A DNA stretch of 64,000 bases from the NCBI GenBank assembly GCA_030998225.1, contig JAPYXD010000484.1, positions 4,712,001-4,776,000 on the forward strand, written 5' to 3'. Position 1 is the stretch's first letter. Every line of letters starts with the position of its first letter. The notes below the pieces were generated by a model that was given only the letters and a program-made list of their open reading frames with translations, searched no databases and was not told the origin of the DNA. The stretch is from Diplolepis rosae (taxonomy: Eukaryota > Arthropoda > Insecta > Hymenoptera > Diplolepididae). Made by a program: the position numbers and the translations under genes. This document shows, in pieces, positions 23,866 through 34,659 of this stretch.

Positions 23866-24315
23866 CACTGAAAAAATAGTATAGCTAAGAGAACTATATT
23901 TTGGTCCTCAGAACCAGAAAATATTGCTATCAGACCAATGTTACGGTATGGTCCTCAGAACTATACGAGTATAGGTGAGACAGCTATACAAGTTCGTTAA
24001 TATGACAATGCCATGTATAGCGATCGTAAACAAAATATTATGCCATCGTTATCGCTCTTGTGAATTTTCACGTGTGATAAAACAATACACGATACACAAA
24101 AATGACCTTTCAAAGAAAGAAAAAATGCTCCAAACAAATCGACAAACGCTTCGAAAAAACGCCTCGAAAAAATAACACTTCTTTCTCATTTCAAGGTTAG
24201 AATCGCGTGCATGCGAAGCAATGTATCAGTATAGTTATCTTACCTATACCGCATGGGTATGGGTCGAGACACTATATACCGGTATAGGTCGAACAGCTAT
24301 ACTGTTTTTTCCGTG
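23866..24315. repeat. Family Q foldback (ggtatag/ctatacc words)
   Basis: The left terminus cactgaaaaaatagtatagc and the right terminus (inverse cacggaaaaaacagtatagc) are near-identical. Arms are built from gtataggt and acagctatac words. It shares the CACTGaaaaa-type end with families E, H, J, K and O. Confidence 0.75.
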
Positions 24316-24638
24316 TATGGTTCTCCAATAAAAAGAAAAATTAACAACAAATTGCAACTCAATAAAGGAAGTCGAGACCTCGTGTAGAACACAAATTTAA
24401 AATTTATGAGAAAGCGATAAGCCGGTCGTGTCTATATTGTGATTCATCAGAAAGAATACATAAAGTTGTTTTATAAAAAAAATATCAACACAAATTTAAA
24501 ACACAGCGTAACAGTATTAGGGCTCAAAAACGGATCTCGGGACAGTCATGTAGAAACATATATTAATTTTATGAGGAAATGATTAGCCGGTCGCTTCTAT
24601 ATTTTGGTTTGGCAGAAAGAATATATATTGCTGTATTA

Positions 24639-25647
24639 CACTGAAAATAAAAATTTAGGCATCACAACAAAAGAGTTTTGTTAAGCAGTTTTTGATGCCA
24701 TTGCAAAATTTTGGTTGTTATCATAAAATTATTTTGTTGGGCTAACAAAATATTGTGTTGTTGACATAAAATTATTTTGTTGGCCTGATCAAAGTTTTGC
24801 CGAGCCAACAAAACTGTTTGGTTAGACTAATTAAATACGCGATCACGCATGCGTGTTCATATATTGTTAGCCGGAGACGCGGGCACGTTCGTGACTAATA
24901 TAACGGATGCCTCTGTTGTTCTCTATGTTCGATTGAAATATATTTTCGTTAGTCGATTGTATGTGATGGGTTTAATTCAAATAATATGACTGATAAGGAA
25001 ACAAGACGACTTCTAGAGGACTCGGGTTTAAGGTGCCTCATTGACACCTTCAAACGTAACTATTAAGTATAGTCAAAATGTCAACCTAGATATATATTCA
25101 TCGTTAAACATTTTATTATTTTTAAATACTTTTTATATATGTCTTAAATTAAATTGTTAAATATATTAAGACTTAACTTTTTGCTTTTAAGAGTAAGGTA
25201 TAGATAAAGAAGCATTTGAGGCTCTCATGCCGAGTAGTTCCTTCCTCGCAAAACTTTTAGGAAATAAAGTGCTTGGAATTCAAATGAAATTTGGAACAAA
25301 GCTGCGAAATGATATGTTTTCAAAAGAGCAAAAGTATTTTGTTCGGACAACAAGACTATTTTGCCAGGCTAAGTAACGAATTTTGTTGAGCCAACAAATG
25401 ATTTATTGGGCTGATAAAAAATTTCTTTGTCTTAACAAAAGCATTTTCTTAGACCATTAAAACAGTTTTGTTAGACCAAGAGAATATTTTTGTTACATAA
25501 ACAGAACAGTTTTGTTAGACTAACAAAGAGATCCAACAAAAAAATTTTGCTGTCTTAACAAAACTGTTTTGTTGCACAAATAACAACAAAATTATTTTGT
25601 TGCGGCAACAAAATTTTGGTTAGTCAAGCAAAACCGTTTTCTCAATG
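24639..25647 (+). repeat. Family H foldback carrying a gene-like fragment
   Basis: The termini are cactgaaaataaaaattta and the inverse of cattgagaaaacggtttt, with TA on both sides (24637-24638 and 25648-25649). The host unit of array I reads tgtattataaaa without it, so the 2-bp duplication is visible. The outer arms iterate aacaaaa/ttttgttg words. The centre (about 24840-25330) is different: a GC-richer leader and a two-exon coding-like fragment (24986-25330). Confidence 0.8.
24986..25330 (+). pseudogene. Captured two-exon coding-like fragment, possibly SAM-like
   Basis: An ATG at 24986 opens MTDKETRRLLEDSGLRCLID followed by TFK, then a donor-like AAAC|GTAACT at 25055. After an AT-rich stretch ending in tttttgcttttaagagtaag, an in-phase segment from 25198 reads IDKEAFEALMPSSSFLAKLL and continues with GNKVLGIQMKFGTKL. 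The joined pattern (LLEDSGL-ID-TFK / IDKEAFEAL / LGI-KF-KL) resembles a SAM-type helical domain. This is a judgement by eye. Without splicing the frame stops at 25066. Nothing shows expression; it may be a piece of a host gene captured by the foldback or a remnant of the element's own gene. Confidence 0.4.
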
Positions 25648-26290
25648 TATAAAGAAAATATAAACAAAGCAAAACTACTCTCCATGGTAACATTGCGGCT
25701 TAGAAACGGAAGTCGAGACGGTCGTGTAGAAACATATTTCAAATTTATGATGAAACGATAAGCCGGTCGCGTCAATATTTTAGTCCGACGTCAAAAAGAA
25801 TAAATATTGTTGTATTATAAAAAAAAAATAAAAACTATAAAAAACTATACCTCGTGGTAGCATTAGGGCTCAAAAATGGAAGTCGAGACGCTCATCTAGA
25901 ACTCATACTTCAAATTTATAAGAAAACAATAAGCCGGTCGTGTCTATAATTTAGTCCGGCAGAAAAAATACACATTATTGTATTATAAAATATATACAAA
26001 CAGAAGAAAACTACCCCGCGTTTTAACATTACATTCTTTCCGCCGGGCCAAAATGTAGACACGGCCGGCTTATTGTTTTCTTATAAATTTAAAGCATGAG
26101 TTCTAGTTGACCGTCTTGTCTTCCGTTTCTGAGCCCTAATGCTACCACGCGGGGTAGTTTGTTTTATTTATATTTTTTTTATAATACAACAATGTATATT
26201 TTTTCTGCCGGACCAAAATATAGACATGACCGACCTATCGTTTCATCATAAATTTGAAATATGTTTCTACACAAACGTCTAGATCTCGAA

Positions 26291-27423
26291 CTTTTGCCCA
26301 ATATTAACTCACATACTGGTACAAGCGAAGCGCTTTCTAATTTTCCTATACATGTGTAGATATATATACTCTACTCTCTCCTGTTTTCCAGCTTGACGAC
26401 ACTTGTAGAATTCAAAAAACTAAGATTCCCTATTTGCCTTAGAATTTTCTTTTTCCTACTTCTGTCTCTCAAGTTGAAAGTCTCATTTGCGTGGTTGTCA
26501 CTCATTCTAATAGACAGGACATTTTCACTTAAACTTACATGCAATATACGCATGCATGTATATACAATATGATTTCATTGAACTCTGCGTGATTATAAAT
26601 ATATTTTCCTCTTTTTGAATTTGTTGCAAGGATATAATTTATAAATGAAATAAAAATAAAGATATGAACTTGAGTTTATTACGCTTTGCTTTCTTTACTT
26701 GACTTTTTTGCCCGCCTTGAAAATGGATGTGTCGTTTGACGAAGCTTAAAATACATTGCGAATCTTAAGTGCGAGTAAATTTTTTCATTTACAGCTAGAA
26801 ATAAATTCGCGCCTCTTCACGAATCAGCAACGTTGCAAGTTTAAGGCTCGCTTGGAAGCAAGGACGCGTTAAGGAAGAACTATAAATATATACTGCGCCA
26901 AATGTCGCTCGTATTTCTGTTAAGAACTTTTCTCTAAGTCGCTGATTTATGAAGAGTCATTTTTCACTGACTATAAAAGCACAACTCAAAAGTGATGAGA
27001 GCTTCAAAGAACCTTTTGACATTTACTTTGATTTTTCATCCAAAAGTTTCTGTTTATTAAAAAATACATTTCTCGATCTCCTTAAGATCACGAGAATGAA
27101 AAAGTAATCTTTGAATAAACAAGGGAGACCTCAATTATAGAGGGAAATTTAAAAAAATTAGAAAACAATGTTGAAGGTGGCTCCCACTCGAAACAGAATA
27201 TTTGGAAAGACTTTCAGAAAAATATACATTTCGTTTTTGATTAAATATTGATGAAAAAAAAGAAAAATATTTTCAGAATATCGGAAAAGAACTTTCTGAT
27301 TTGGGCGAAAGTTAAAATAAAATAAAATAGTTTCTTAAAATCCAAACGACACTTTCGGAAATTCTGAAAAAGAATGTTCGTTTTTAACTTTCGTAATATG
27401 TGATTGTTAATTTCCGATATTGC
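26291..27423. other. Intergenic DNA, no supported feature
   Basis: No exon with splice context and no bounded repeat recognised. Composition is slightly less AT-rich around 26790-26900. Confidence 0.4.
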
Positions 27424-27535
27424 ACTCAGAAAAAAGATTTGATTGAATCAAAGAAAATGATTTGTTTCAACGACTTTCTTTGATTTAAAGAAATGATTTG
27501 TTCAAATGAAATAAATATTTGTTTAAACTCTGATT
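27424..27535. repeat. Family E foldback, left part only
   Basis: cactcagaaaaaagatttga is followed by tcaaagaaaatgatttgttt and ctttctttgatttaaag, colinear with 8938-9040; the remainder is missing. Confidence 0.7.
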
Positions 27536-28725
27536 TCTTTTGAATAAATAATTATTTTTAGAAAATGTAACATATATGTTATAATATATTGTTACATCAT
27601 ATTTTTTATACTATTATTTTTGTTGAGTTTATTAATTCTAATAGATGATCGATAGATGCTATTGATTTGAATTAATTTAAGTCAAATTAATTTTAGCTAA
27701 TTTATAAAAATTAATGAATGAAAATATAAAAAGTGTTTTCCTATAATAAATTCAAATAAATGTATTAAGGAATAATTTTAATAATAATAAAATATAAATA
27801 ATAATTTCAATAATAATAAATTCAATGATAATAAATTCATTAAATAATGAAATTCATTTATAGATTTAAAAAAAAAATAAATTCATCAATCCGATCCGAT
27901 CCATTTTCGGGATATCCGAACGTCGTTGCTGATAAACCGAATTTAGGCCCCGAAGGCCCTTTGACGAAAATATTTTCGAATATTCCGACAATATTATTCG
28001 GAATTTACGAGCGTTGTTTTTTGCGTGATTAAGAGGGGCGGTAAAGTATTTAAACTTTTATTTTTGTATTTTTTAATTATTTTTTTAAATGATTGCATAA
28101 TATCTCAAGAATATTGTGTCAAAATTTCATGTCGATCGGAGCAAAATTGACGAAGTCACGAGTATTTGAGCGTCCGTTGCTCCAGGCCGGGTTTCTATAG
28201 TATACAAGTTTACGAGTTGCGAATTAGTAGAGCAAAACTTAAAGCGTTTTTCTGAAACTTGTCATTTTTGAAGTCCGTGTATATCATAACTCAAAATCTA
28301 CTGGAGCAATCGTTTTGAAATTTTGCACAGTACTTCTTCACATAATTCACCAGGTATCCTTCGGAGCTTTTCGTTTATTTTAATAATAATTAATTTTACA
28401 ATAACAAATTAGCCGATGTTTTTTTAGCGAAAATCAGTTTTTCGGCTTCCAAGTGTTACGAAAAAGTGAAAAATCGAAAAAAAATCCTCCCAGGGTTACC
28501 TCGAGAAACATCTCCTGTAACAAATGCACTTTGATGTTTTTAATTCAAATGCTTCTGTTGCGAGTTATGATGTACACCACAAAACAACTTTTTTTCGAGG
28601 CGCCTCCAGAGATTTACTGTCACTCGCTCAATTTTCAATATTTTGCAATGAAAATTTAGGCAAATATTGTTCAAATGTTGCATTATTATATGGAAATATA
28701 ATAATAATATAATATATAATTGAAA
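27536..28725. other. AT-rich intergenic DNA, no supported gene
   Basis: Low-complexity aataataaa runs lie at 27700-27850. A moderately GC-richer stretch at 27890-28200 (cgatccgatccattttcgg) has a weak resemblance to family B words. Nothing else is recognisable. Confidence 0.35.
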
Positions 28726-28884
28726 TTAAGGCCCATGGATCAACCAGTAGAGCTGATTAAATCAATAAAATCAGTTTCCCTCACGATTTTCCCATAATAA
28801 TGAATTTTTCTAACTGAAAATTTTGGGACAAAATAAAGGGACTTGAATTAGTTCTAAACAATAGAAAATAATATTTTTCAAAGA

Positions 28885-29000
28885 ATTTGAAATCGTTCTG
28901 TGGAAAAAGAGACGCATTCGACTGTGCCGGGATTCGAGCCCGGGTCTTTAGATTGCCGGTCAACTGCTCTAACCAACTGAGCTACACAGGCGTCCGACAT
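28885..29000 (-). repeat. tRNA-derived SINE, minus strand
   Basis: On the minus strand: gcctgtgtagctcagttggt (A-box region), a D-arm closing in gagc, then gggctcgaatcccgg (T arm and B box), then the tail ccacagaacgatttcaaatt. The acceptor ends do not pair (gcctgtg against gcacagt), so this is a SINE head and not a working tRNA gene. Confidence 0.8.
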
Positions 29001-29250
29001 GTCAACCGATAATTGAAAGACCCGTGTTAGAATCCCAGCACAGTCGAGTGCGTCTCTTTTTCCACAGAAAGATTTTAAAATTCTTTAAATATTTGAACTC
29101 AATTGCATTGTTGCGATATAAGAGTTTGAAATTGTCTACGATGACACCTGTCCGGAACGTATCCTATTTGATACGCGACTAATGATCCTCCGATAATGTG
29201 GGCAGTGGCAAAAACTTCGAACTCAACCATCTAATTTGAAAAAATTATAA
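29001..29250 (+). repeat. SINE body and tail, head-to-head with the previous copy
   Basis: It starts in gataattgaaagacccgtg, lacks the A-box half, keeps ttagaatcccagcacagtcg, and runs into a longer tail: ccacagaaagattt, gagtttgaaattgtctac, tatttgatacgcgactaatg. The same tail, inverted, recurs at 58795-58900. Confidence 0.7.
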
Positions 29251-29394
29251 TTCCTGTTTTACCGACACTAAAGTTTTTTTTATTTTTGAAAACTAATTAA
29301 ATTCTACAACCATCTGCTAATATGTCCTTTATTATGAGATAAAGTTTCAGTTAATAAAATTAATTCCTGTGGTATAATCTGGGGGGAAAGTGAT

Positions 29395-29525
29395 ATTTAA
29401 AGAATTTGAAAATCTTTCTGTGGAAAAAAAGACGTTTGCGACTGCGCTGGGATTCGAGTCCAGGTCTTTCGATTGCCGGTCGAGTGCTCTAACCACTGAG
29501 CTACACACGCGTCCGACATCTAATT
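29395..29525 (-). repeat. tRNA-derived SINE, minus strand
   Basis: The minus strand gives gtgtagctcagtggttagag, then gaaagacctggactcgaatc, ccagcgcagtcgcaaacg and the ccacagaaagattttcaaat tail. It faces the plus-strand copy at 29585 across about 60 bp. Confidence 0.8.
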
Positions 29526-29584
29526 CTCCACAGGAAGATCTCCTTATATCGCCAAGTGGCTCTGCCTTGCGGCTGTAAATTGTG

Positions 29585-29760
29585 TCGGACGCCTGTGTAG
29601 CTCAGTGGTTCGAGCAGTCGACCGGCAATCGAAAGACCTGTGCTCGAATCCCAGCGCAGTCGAAAGCGTTCTTTTTTTCCACAGAAAGATTTTCAAATTC
29701 TTTAAATATTTGAATTCAATTGCATTATTTGCGATATAAGAGTTTGAAATTGTCTACGAG
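29585..29760 (+). repeat. tRNA-derived SINE, best-preserved copy
   Basis: It reads gcctgtgtagctcagtggtt (A box), cgagc closing the D arm, an anticodon-like arm tcgaccggcaatcga, then gtgctcgaatcccag (T arm/B box). The tail is ccacagaaagattttcaaat followed by gatataagagtttgaaattg. The loop ccggcaa would place GGC at the anticodon position, but base 33 is C and the acceptor stem is unpaired, so I call it a SINE and not a tRNA. Confidence 0.82.
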
Positions 29761-30442
29761 GAAAGTGATATCATTGATTTAGTCAGCTTTGCCGTCCAAA
29801 GCATAATGATAGTTAACAACATTCGACTGGAATTCGAGAATACCAAGAAAACCTTTTTTCTTACAGAATCAAGTGAAAAAATCATTTTTTTTTTTTTGTA
29901 AAACCGTCTCTACGATAAGTAAAGCACTCTTAGTCTAATTCTTAATAAAAAATGAGTTTTTTAATAACAGCAATTAGTTTATGTAGTTACGACATTTTTT
30001 CGGATGAAAATACTCGTCAAAAAGACCGCAATTCATTTACGGATTTCAATCAAGGAATAGTGTCCGAGCCCGGGCCTCTTTTCAAAGCAAGAACGTCGTC
30101 AACTACATCTTTGTGTGAGTTAGATGCATAAAACTTTTGATTTTCTAACATCCAGTTTTATTACTTACGTTTTCTAATCTATGAAATATAATTTTATAGA
30201 TAATACATAAATATATATATTTAATACAATATATAAAGCAATATATTTATACATCAATACATAAATATGTAAATATACAAGTAGATAAATATATAATATA
30301 TATTGTAAATACGACTTTTTTCTTTGGGAAACGGGCCCGGAGCTCGGGTGAATTACAAGACAAGAAGGCCGGAACTGCATAACGACCTGTTTAGTTTGGT
30401 TTAAGGGGTATTCTTTGATGCTCTTATCAGAGAAGAAAGCCG

Positions 30443-31054
30443 CACTGAGAAAACGGTTTTGCTTGACCAACCAAAATTTTGTTCCCGCAACAAAATAATT
30501 TTGTTGCTATTTGTGCAACAAAACTGTTTTGTTGAGACAGCAAAATTTTTTTGCTGGGTCTCTATGTTAGTCTAACAAAACTGTTTTGTTGATGTAAAAA
30601 AATGTTCTGTTGGTCAAACAAAACTGTGTTGTTGGCTTAACAAAATGCTTTTGTTGAGGCAAAGAAATTTTTTATCAGCCCAATAAATCATTTGTTGGTT
30701 AGCCTGGCAAAATAATCTTGTTGTCCTAACAAAATACTTTTGTCGATATAGCTAAATATTTCAATCGAAGATAGAGAACAACAGCGGTATCCGTGATATT
30801 AAACATGAATGTGCTCGCTTCTCCGGCTAACAATAAGTGAACACGCATGCGTGATCGCGTATCTAATTTGTTGGATCAACAAAACTGTGTTTAGACCAAC
30901 GAAATAATACTGAACAAAATAATTTTATGTCAACAACAACAATATTTTGTTGGCCCAACAGAATAATTTTGTGATAACAACTACAATTTTTCAATGGCAA
31001 CAAAAACTTCTTAACAAAACGTTTTTGTTATGATGCCTAAATTTTTTTTCAGTG
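30443..31054 (-). repeat. Family H foldback, copy without the coding-like centre
   Basis: It begins cactgagaaaacggttttgc and ends atgcctaaattttttttcagtg, so it lies in opposite orientation to 24639-25647. The arms are aacaaaactgttttgttg words. It keeps the leader (cacgcatgcgtgatcgcg, ccggctaacaataagtg, gagaacaacagcggtatcc inverted), but the roughly 330 bp with the two coding-like exons are absent. Confidence 0.8.
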
Positions 31055-31291
31055 CCTAAGTGCATTTACGGCACTTAATTACTTCGAAAAATCTAATTGC
31101 ATCTGAACTATCGTAATTTGAATTTTTTAAATTAAAAAACCATTGCGATTTTTCTGAAATGACAAACACAGTGAAACGCAAAATTTCTTTAAGAATCGAA
31201 TGATATAAAAGTTATTTTCGCGAAAATGTCAGTTAACGACCTTTATTCTTTGGACGGCAGAGCTGTACTGGTTATTGAGCCATGGCCTTAA

Positions 31292-32093
31292 ATATTTCAG
31301 TAAAAGCGAAGTTAAAGGCCGTACTTTCGTTGCATGCATGGGCAGTTCGTTCATGTGTTGTACCAGTGTATGAAAATAATTTATAGAAAATATAGCGTTA
31401 TGGCCCTAAAAATACTAAAAAGTTGCTTTCAAAAAGTGCCATTTATTACAGGTTTGAACAGAATAACGAGCAAGCTTCCTAATAACGTGCAATATTTCCC
31501 CAATCAATATATGTCCTCTCTTATTTATTATCATTGCTGCAATGTTTTAACAATGTGGCGCAGCAATCCTGTAGCAATATGGTATCAACATTGAAATAAC
31601 GTACAAAAAGCGCAAATATTTACTACTACTCACCTGTCATTTTTATGCATAAAACAAATATAGAATTCTCCAAAGAAACTTTAAATACTATTTCATCATC
31701 ACTGAAGTTATTTATTTAGAATGGCGCAAATAGATGTTGATCAATTAGTGAATATTAAAAAGAAAGAGTAAATTCTTATATTTTTATTATTTATAAAATC
31801 TTTACGCCTTCTCCAGGATTTTTCAAAGTTATGACAATATTGCTGAGGAATTTCCGTGGGCAATATTGTTGAAATATTATAGAAATAGTGATTGAAAGGT
31901 GACATTTTTTCATTGCAGATTACAGCAGTATTGATTTCATTATAATGGTTCGTTTTTTCTCTTATTCATCTTGTACTCTATTCACTCATGCTTTTAATCT
32001 TTTGTAAGCTTCCAACTTATAAAATTTATTTTGCGAAGTGTACCTTCACATGTACATTTTACACTGAAAAATTGATTGCTCAATTTGGGAATA
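31292..32093. other. AT-rich intergenic DNA, no supported feature
   Basis: Nothing recognisable beyond short open frames of biased composition. Confidence 0.4.
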
Positions 32094-32095
32094 TA

Positions 32096-32544
32096 CACTG
32101 TTAAAAATGTTTGTATTAGACTTCCATTGCATGTAATGAAAGTTTTTTTCAATAACGTATATTAAATTTAAAATACTATCATCTTAAAAAATACAAACTT
32201 TTATTTGAATTTTAATACACATGTATACTCTCTAAATCTGAATCAGTCAAAATCTACTGATTACCAGTAAAGTTTGACTGATTCAAATAGCCAAAAAAAG
32301 GTTACTGTGAATCAGTCAACTTTCACTGATTACTCCAGTGAAAAGCAACTGATTTAACGGTGGAAAATATTGTTTTCACTGAATGATCCGTGAAAATTAA
32401 CTGATTTAATAATGCAAAATATTGCTCCCACTGATGAATCAGTGAGATCAGTGAATCAGTGAAAAGGCAAATCACTGATTAGATCAGTGAAAATTTGTCA
32501 GATTCAGATTTATAGAGTTAAAATTAATAAGATTTATAACAGTG
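32096..32544. repeat. Family J element with nested family D
   Basis: It starts cactgttaaaaatgtttgta and ends aagatttataacagtg, with TA at 32094-32095 and 32545-32546. The J text ttccattgcatgtaatgaa matches 20043-20335. It is interrupted at about 32227-32518 by a D element (actctctaaatctgaatcag to gattcagatttatagagt). Confidence 0.75.
32227..32518. repeat. Family D foldback nested in family J
   Basis: The full set of D words (cagtnaagtttgactgattc, cactgatgaatcagtg) lies between inverse termini. It is colinear with 6471-6742 read in the opposite sense. Confidence 0.8.
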
Positions 32545-32546
32545 TA

Positions 32547-33442
32547 AACAGTTAAAATCCAGATATTCGATCCATTTTTCTCAGTGTATGTACTTTAGAT
32601 TCTAATGTCAATTATAAATTAATCGATTGAGATCAAAATAATATATATAATAATAATAAAATAAAGAGGTAATTCGATAGATAGATTTCAAAATATGAAT
32701 CCAATGCTTATTTTAAACTAGAATTAGCCAAAAATAGTAGCGGGACGTACTATAATATAAATAGTATAAGTACTACTCAATCTCGTATGCACTGACCACA
32801 ATACTTGCTTCCTCTTCGTCTGAAATGCGATTTCATCTCAGCTTGACCTGCTTTCCAATTTATCTCATCCACCTACATGACGTGCTTACAAGCTATAAAA
32901 AAATTGATAGAGAAAGCATCTATTCAAAAAACTTTCAATTCATTATTATTTATACTCAACTTTAATAATTATTATTTTTTTTTAAAGAAAACAAAGATTC
33001 AGTAGCAAAACAAATACGGAACCGGAGGTTCAAGGATAAAAATAAATCCAGACTTAAATAGCGTAGTCTACAGCCTCTAACAGAAGGGAAATTCCCATGG
33101 TCTATCTTTTTTTAAATTTTTTTTATTCGTCTTTTACTTACAGAAACGTGTCGTAATTTTTTGTAAATCCTTTTTTCTTCCCTGGAAAGAGTTCATTGAC
33201 CGAGCCTGAAGAGTGTGAATAAGTCTTGTATTCAAAGCTTGACAAATCAATTTGTGTAAATGTTATTCAATTAGAATTCATGACAAGACTATCCTGCGGA
33301 CAGGCTTTAGGGAAAAACTGGTTAGATCAGATCATATAAATACTAATTTCCTAGACAAAATCTTATCTAACTTAATATAGAAATGATGCATTTGAAAATT
33401 TGAAGATCAAAATCTGTTATAAATAATTTTCTTTTCAAAATT
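32547..33442. other. AT-rich intergenic DNA, no supported feature
   Basis: A slightly GC-richer patch at about 32800-32890 (cttcctcttcgtctgaaatg) has no coding signature. Nothing else was recognised. Confidence 0.4.
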
Positions 33443-33446
33443 TTAA

Positions 33447-34412
33447 GGTAGTTGATCCACGAAAATTGGACTTCAGGAAAAAATAGATAATTTTTCTTTT
33501 AAGAATAGTAATATTATTATTGGAGGGCTATTTTGAAAGAGAAAAGATTATTTTCCATGAAAAAAATTTGAAATACAAAAAATAATTTTTGTTTTGGAAA
33601 AAATGTTTTTAATGGTTTCAGCCATTAAAGAATTTATTTTCAAAATTTGCAAACGGTGAAGTTGTGGAGAATCTTTTCCCTGAAAAAATGATCCGTGATT
33701 TATTAGAATCTCAAAAAAAAATTTAAATTTGGTAAGAAGTGATAAGAAAAAAAGTTGGGGCAAACATAAAATTTATTAATAATAGTATATTATGTGCCTA
33801 GGCACATAATGAGGGTTATTAGGCGACGAGCGACAGTGCTCGCAGGAGATCGAAGCCGAGGCGTGATCAGTCCTGCGAGCATTTTAAGCGAGTCTCGTAA
33901 TTACCCGAATTGTGTGCATTGGCGCATATTCTATTTTATGTGACTTCGGCACATTTACGAGATTCACTGCGTACAGTCGAATCCAATCTGAAAAGGTCGA
34001 ATTTGCTGTGATTATCGCCTATCTCACTTGACATTTCGCGAATACTTCCGGCCATTTTGATTTTCTCGATCTTGTGCAGTTCAAATATACAAGGCTTTGT
34101 CAGCACGGTGCCAACGCTGTACGAAGAAGAAGAAGATTATGCTCCGCTGTATCGTAATAAGCGCATGCGCAGTTCAATTTTAATATTAAGTTCCTCTGTA
34201 TCGTAATAGACAACATTACGCTACTCTCAACTGTAGCATAAAAACGCGTTTATGCGCCGGGGGCACATAAATTTATTTTTGTATGTTTCAAATTTTTTTC
34301 ATGGAAAATAATCTTTTCTCTTTCAAACTGGCCCTTTAATAATAATATTGCTATTCTTGAAAGCAAAATTATCTATTTTTGCCTGAGGTCTAATTTTCGT
34401 GGATTATCTACC
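33447..34412. repeat. Family F foldback interrupted by element Y
   Basis: Flanked by TTAA (33443-33446 and 34413-34416), with ends ggtagttgatccacgaaaat and the inverse of ggtagataatccacgaaa. F text runs to about 33775 and resumes at about 34271. The uninterrupted order (ttattaataacattattttt) is at about 45807-45826. Confidence 0.8.
33790..34270. repeat. Element Y nested in family F
   Basis: It opens with the perfect 20-bp palindrome ttatgtgcctaggcacataa and ends cgccgggggcacataa. The interior is much GC-richer than the host (gcgacgagcgacagtgctcg, tcctgcgagc) and has gtaat-agacaacattacg words. No protein is evident. Confidence 0.65.
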
Positions 34413-34496
34413 TTAAAGTAAGAGAATTAAAAATAATTTCGTGATATGTTTGTATTCATGTCTTTTGTTTTTATCTTGACCCAAAATTAAATTCGT

Positions 34497-34652
34497 TATA
34501 GTATCTTTGTATTGACATTGGATCACTTAATTTCCATTAAGAATCAATGATTAAGGAAACATATCATAAATTTTAAAAGGCAGGAAACATATTATAGGGA
34601 TAAGCCCTATAATATAAATTAAGTGACCCAATGCCAATACAAAGATACTATA
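34497..34652. repeat. Small MITE with ~37 bp inverted ends
   Basis: tatagtatctttgtattgac at the left is mirrored by ccaatacaaagatactata at the right; the arms continue with attggatcacttaattt and its inverse. Confidence 0.75.
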
Positions 34653-34659
34653 AAGAATT

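Larger units (their letters stand above)
24340..26290. repeat. Tandem and inverted array of ~170 bp units (family I)
   Basis: Units contain gaagtcgagac, aaatttatgagaaa, ataagccggtcgtgtctata and gtattataaaa. Two direct units lie at about 24355-24640, two more at about 25680-26030 after an insertion, and two in the opposite orientation at about 26035-26290 (tagacacggccggcttat). The array is therefore partly head-to-head. No protein is encoded. Confidence 0.75.
28730..31287. repeat. Composite TTAA element with G-type ends (2.56 kb)
   Basis: TTAA at 28726-28729 is followed by ggcccatggatcaaccagta. The right end, read inverted, is ggccatggctcaataaccag, then TTAA at 31288-31291. The next bases (gagct/cagctctgccgtcc) also pair, and a second cagctttgccgtccaaagc lies at about 29787. 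The interior holds several tRNA-derived SINEs in inverted pairs and a family H foldback (30443-31054). No transposase is visible. Confidence 0.65.

Noticed and set aside
28905..28995. Possible functional tRNA gene on the minus strand
   Set aside because: A and B boxes are present, but the acceptor ends do not pair and the same sequence recurs with a common tail, so it is a SINE.
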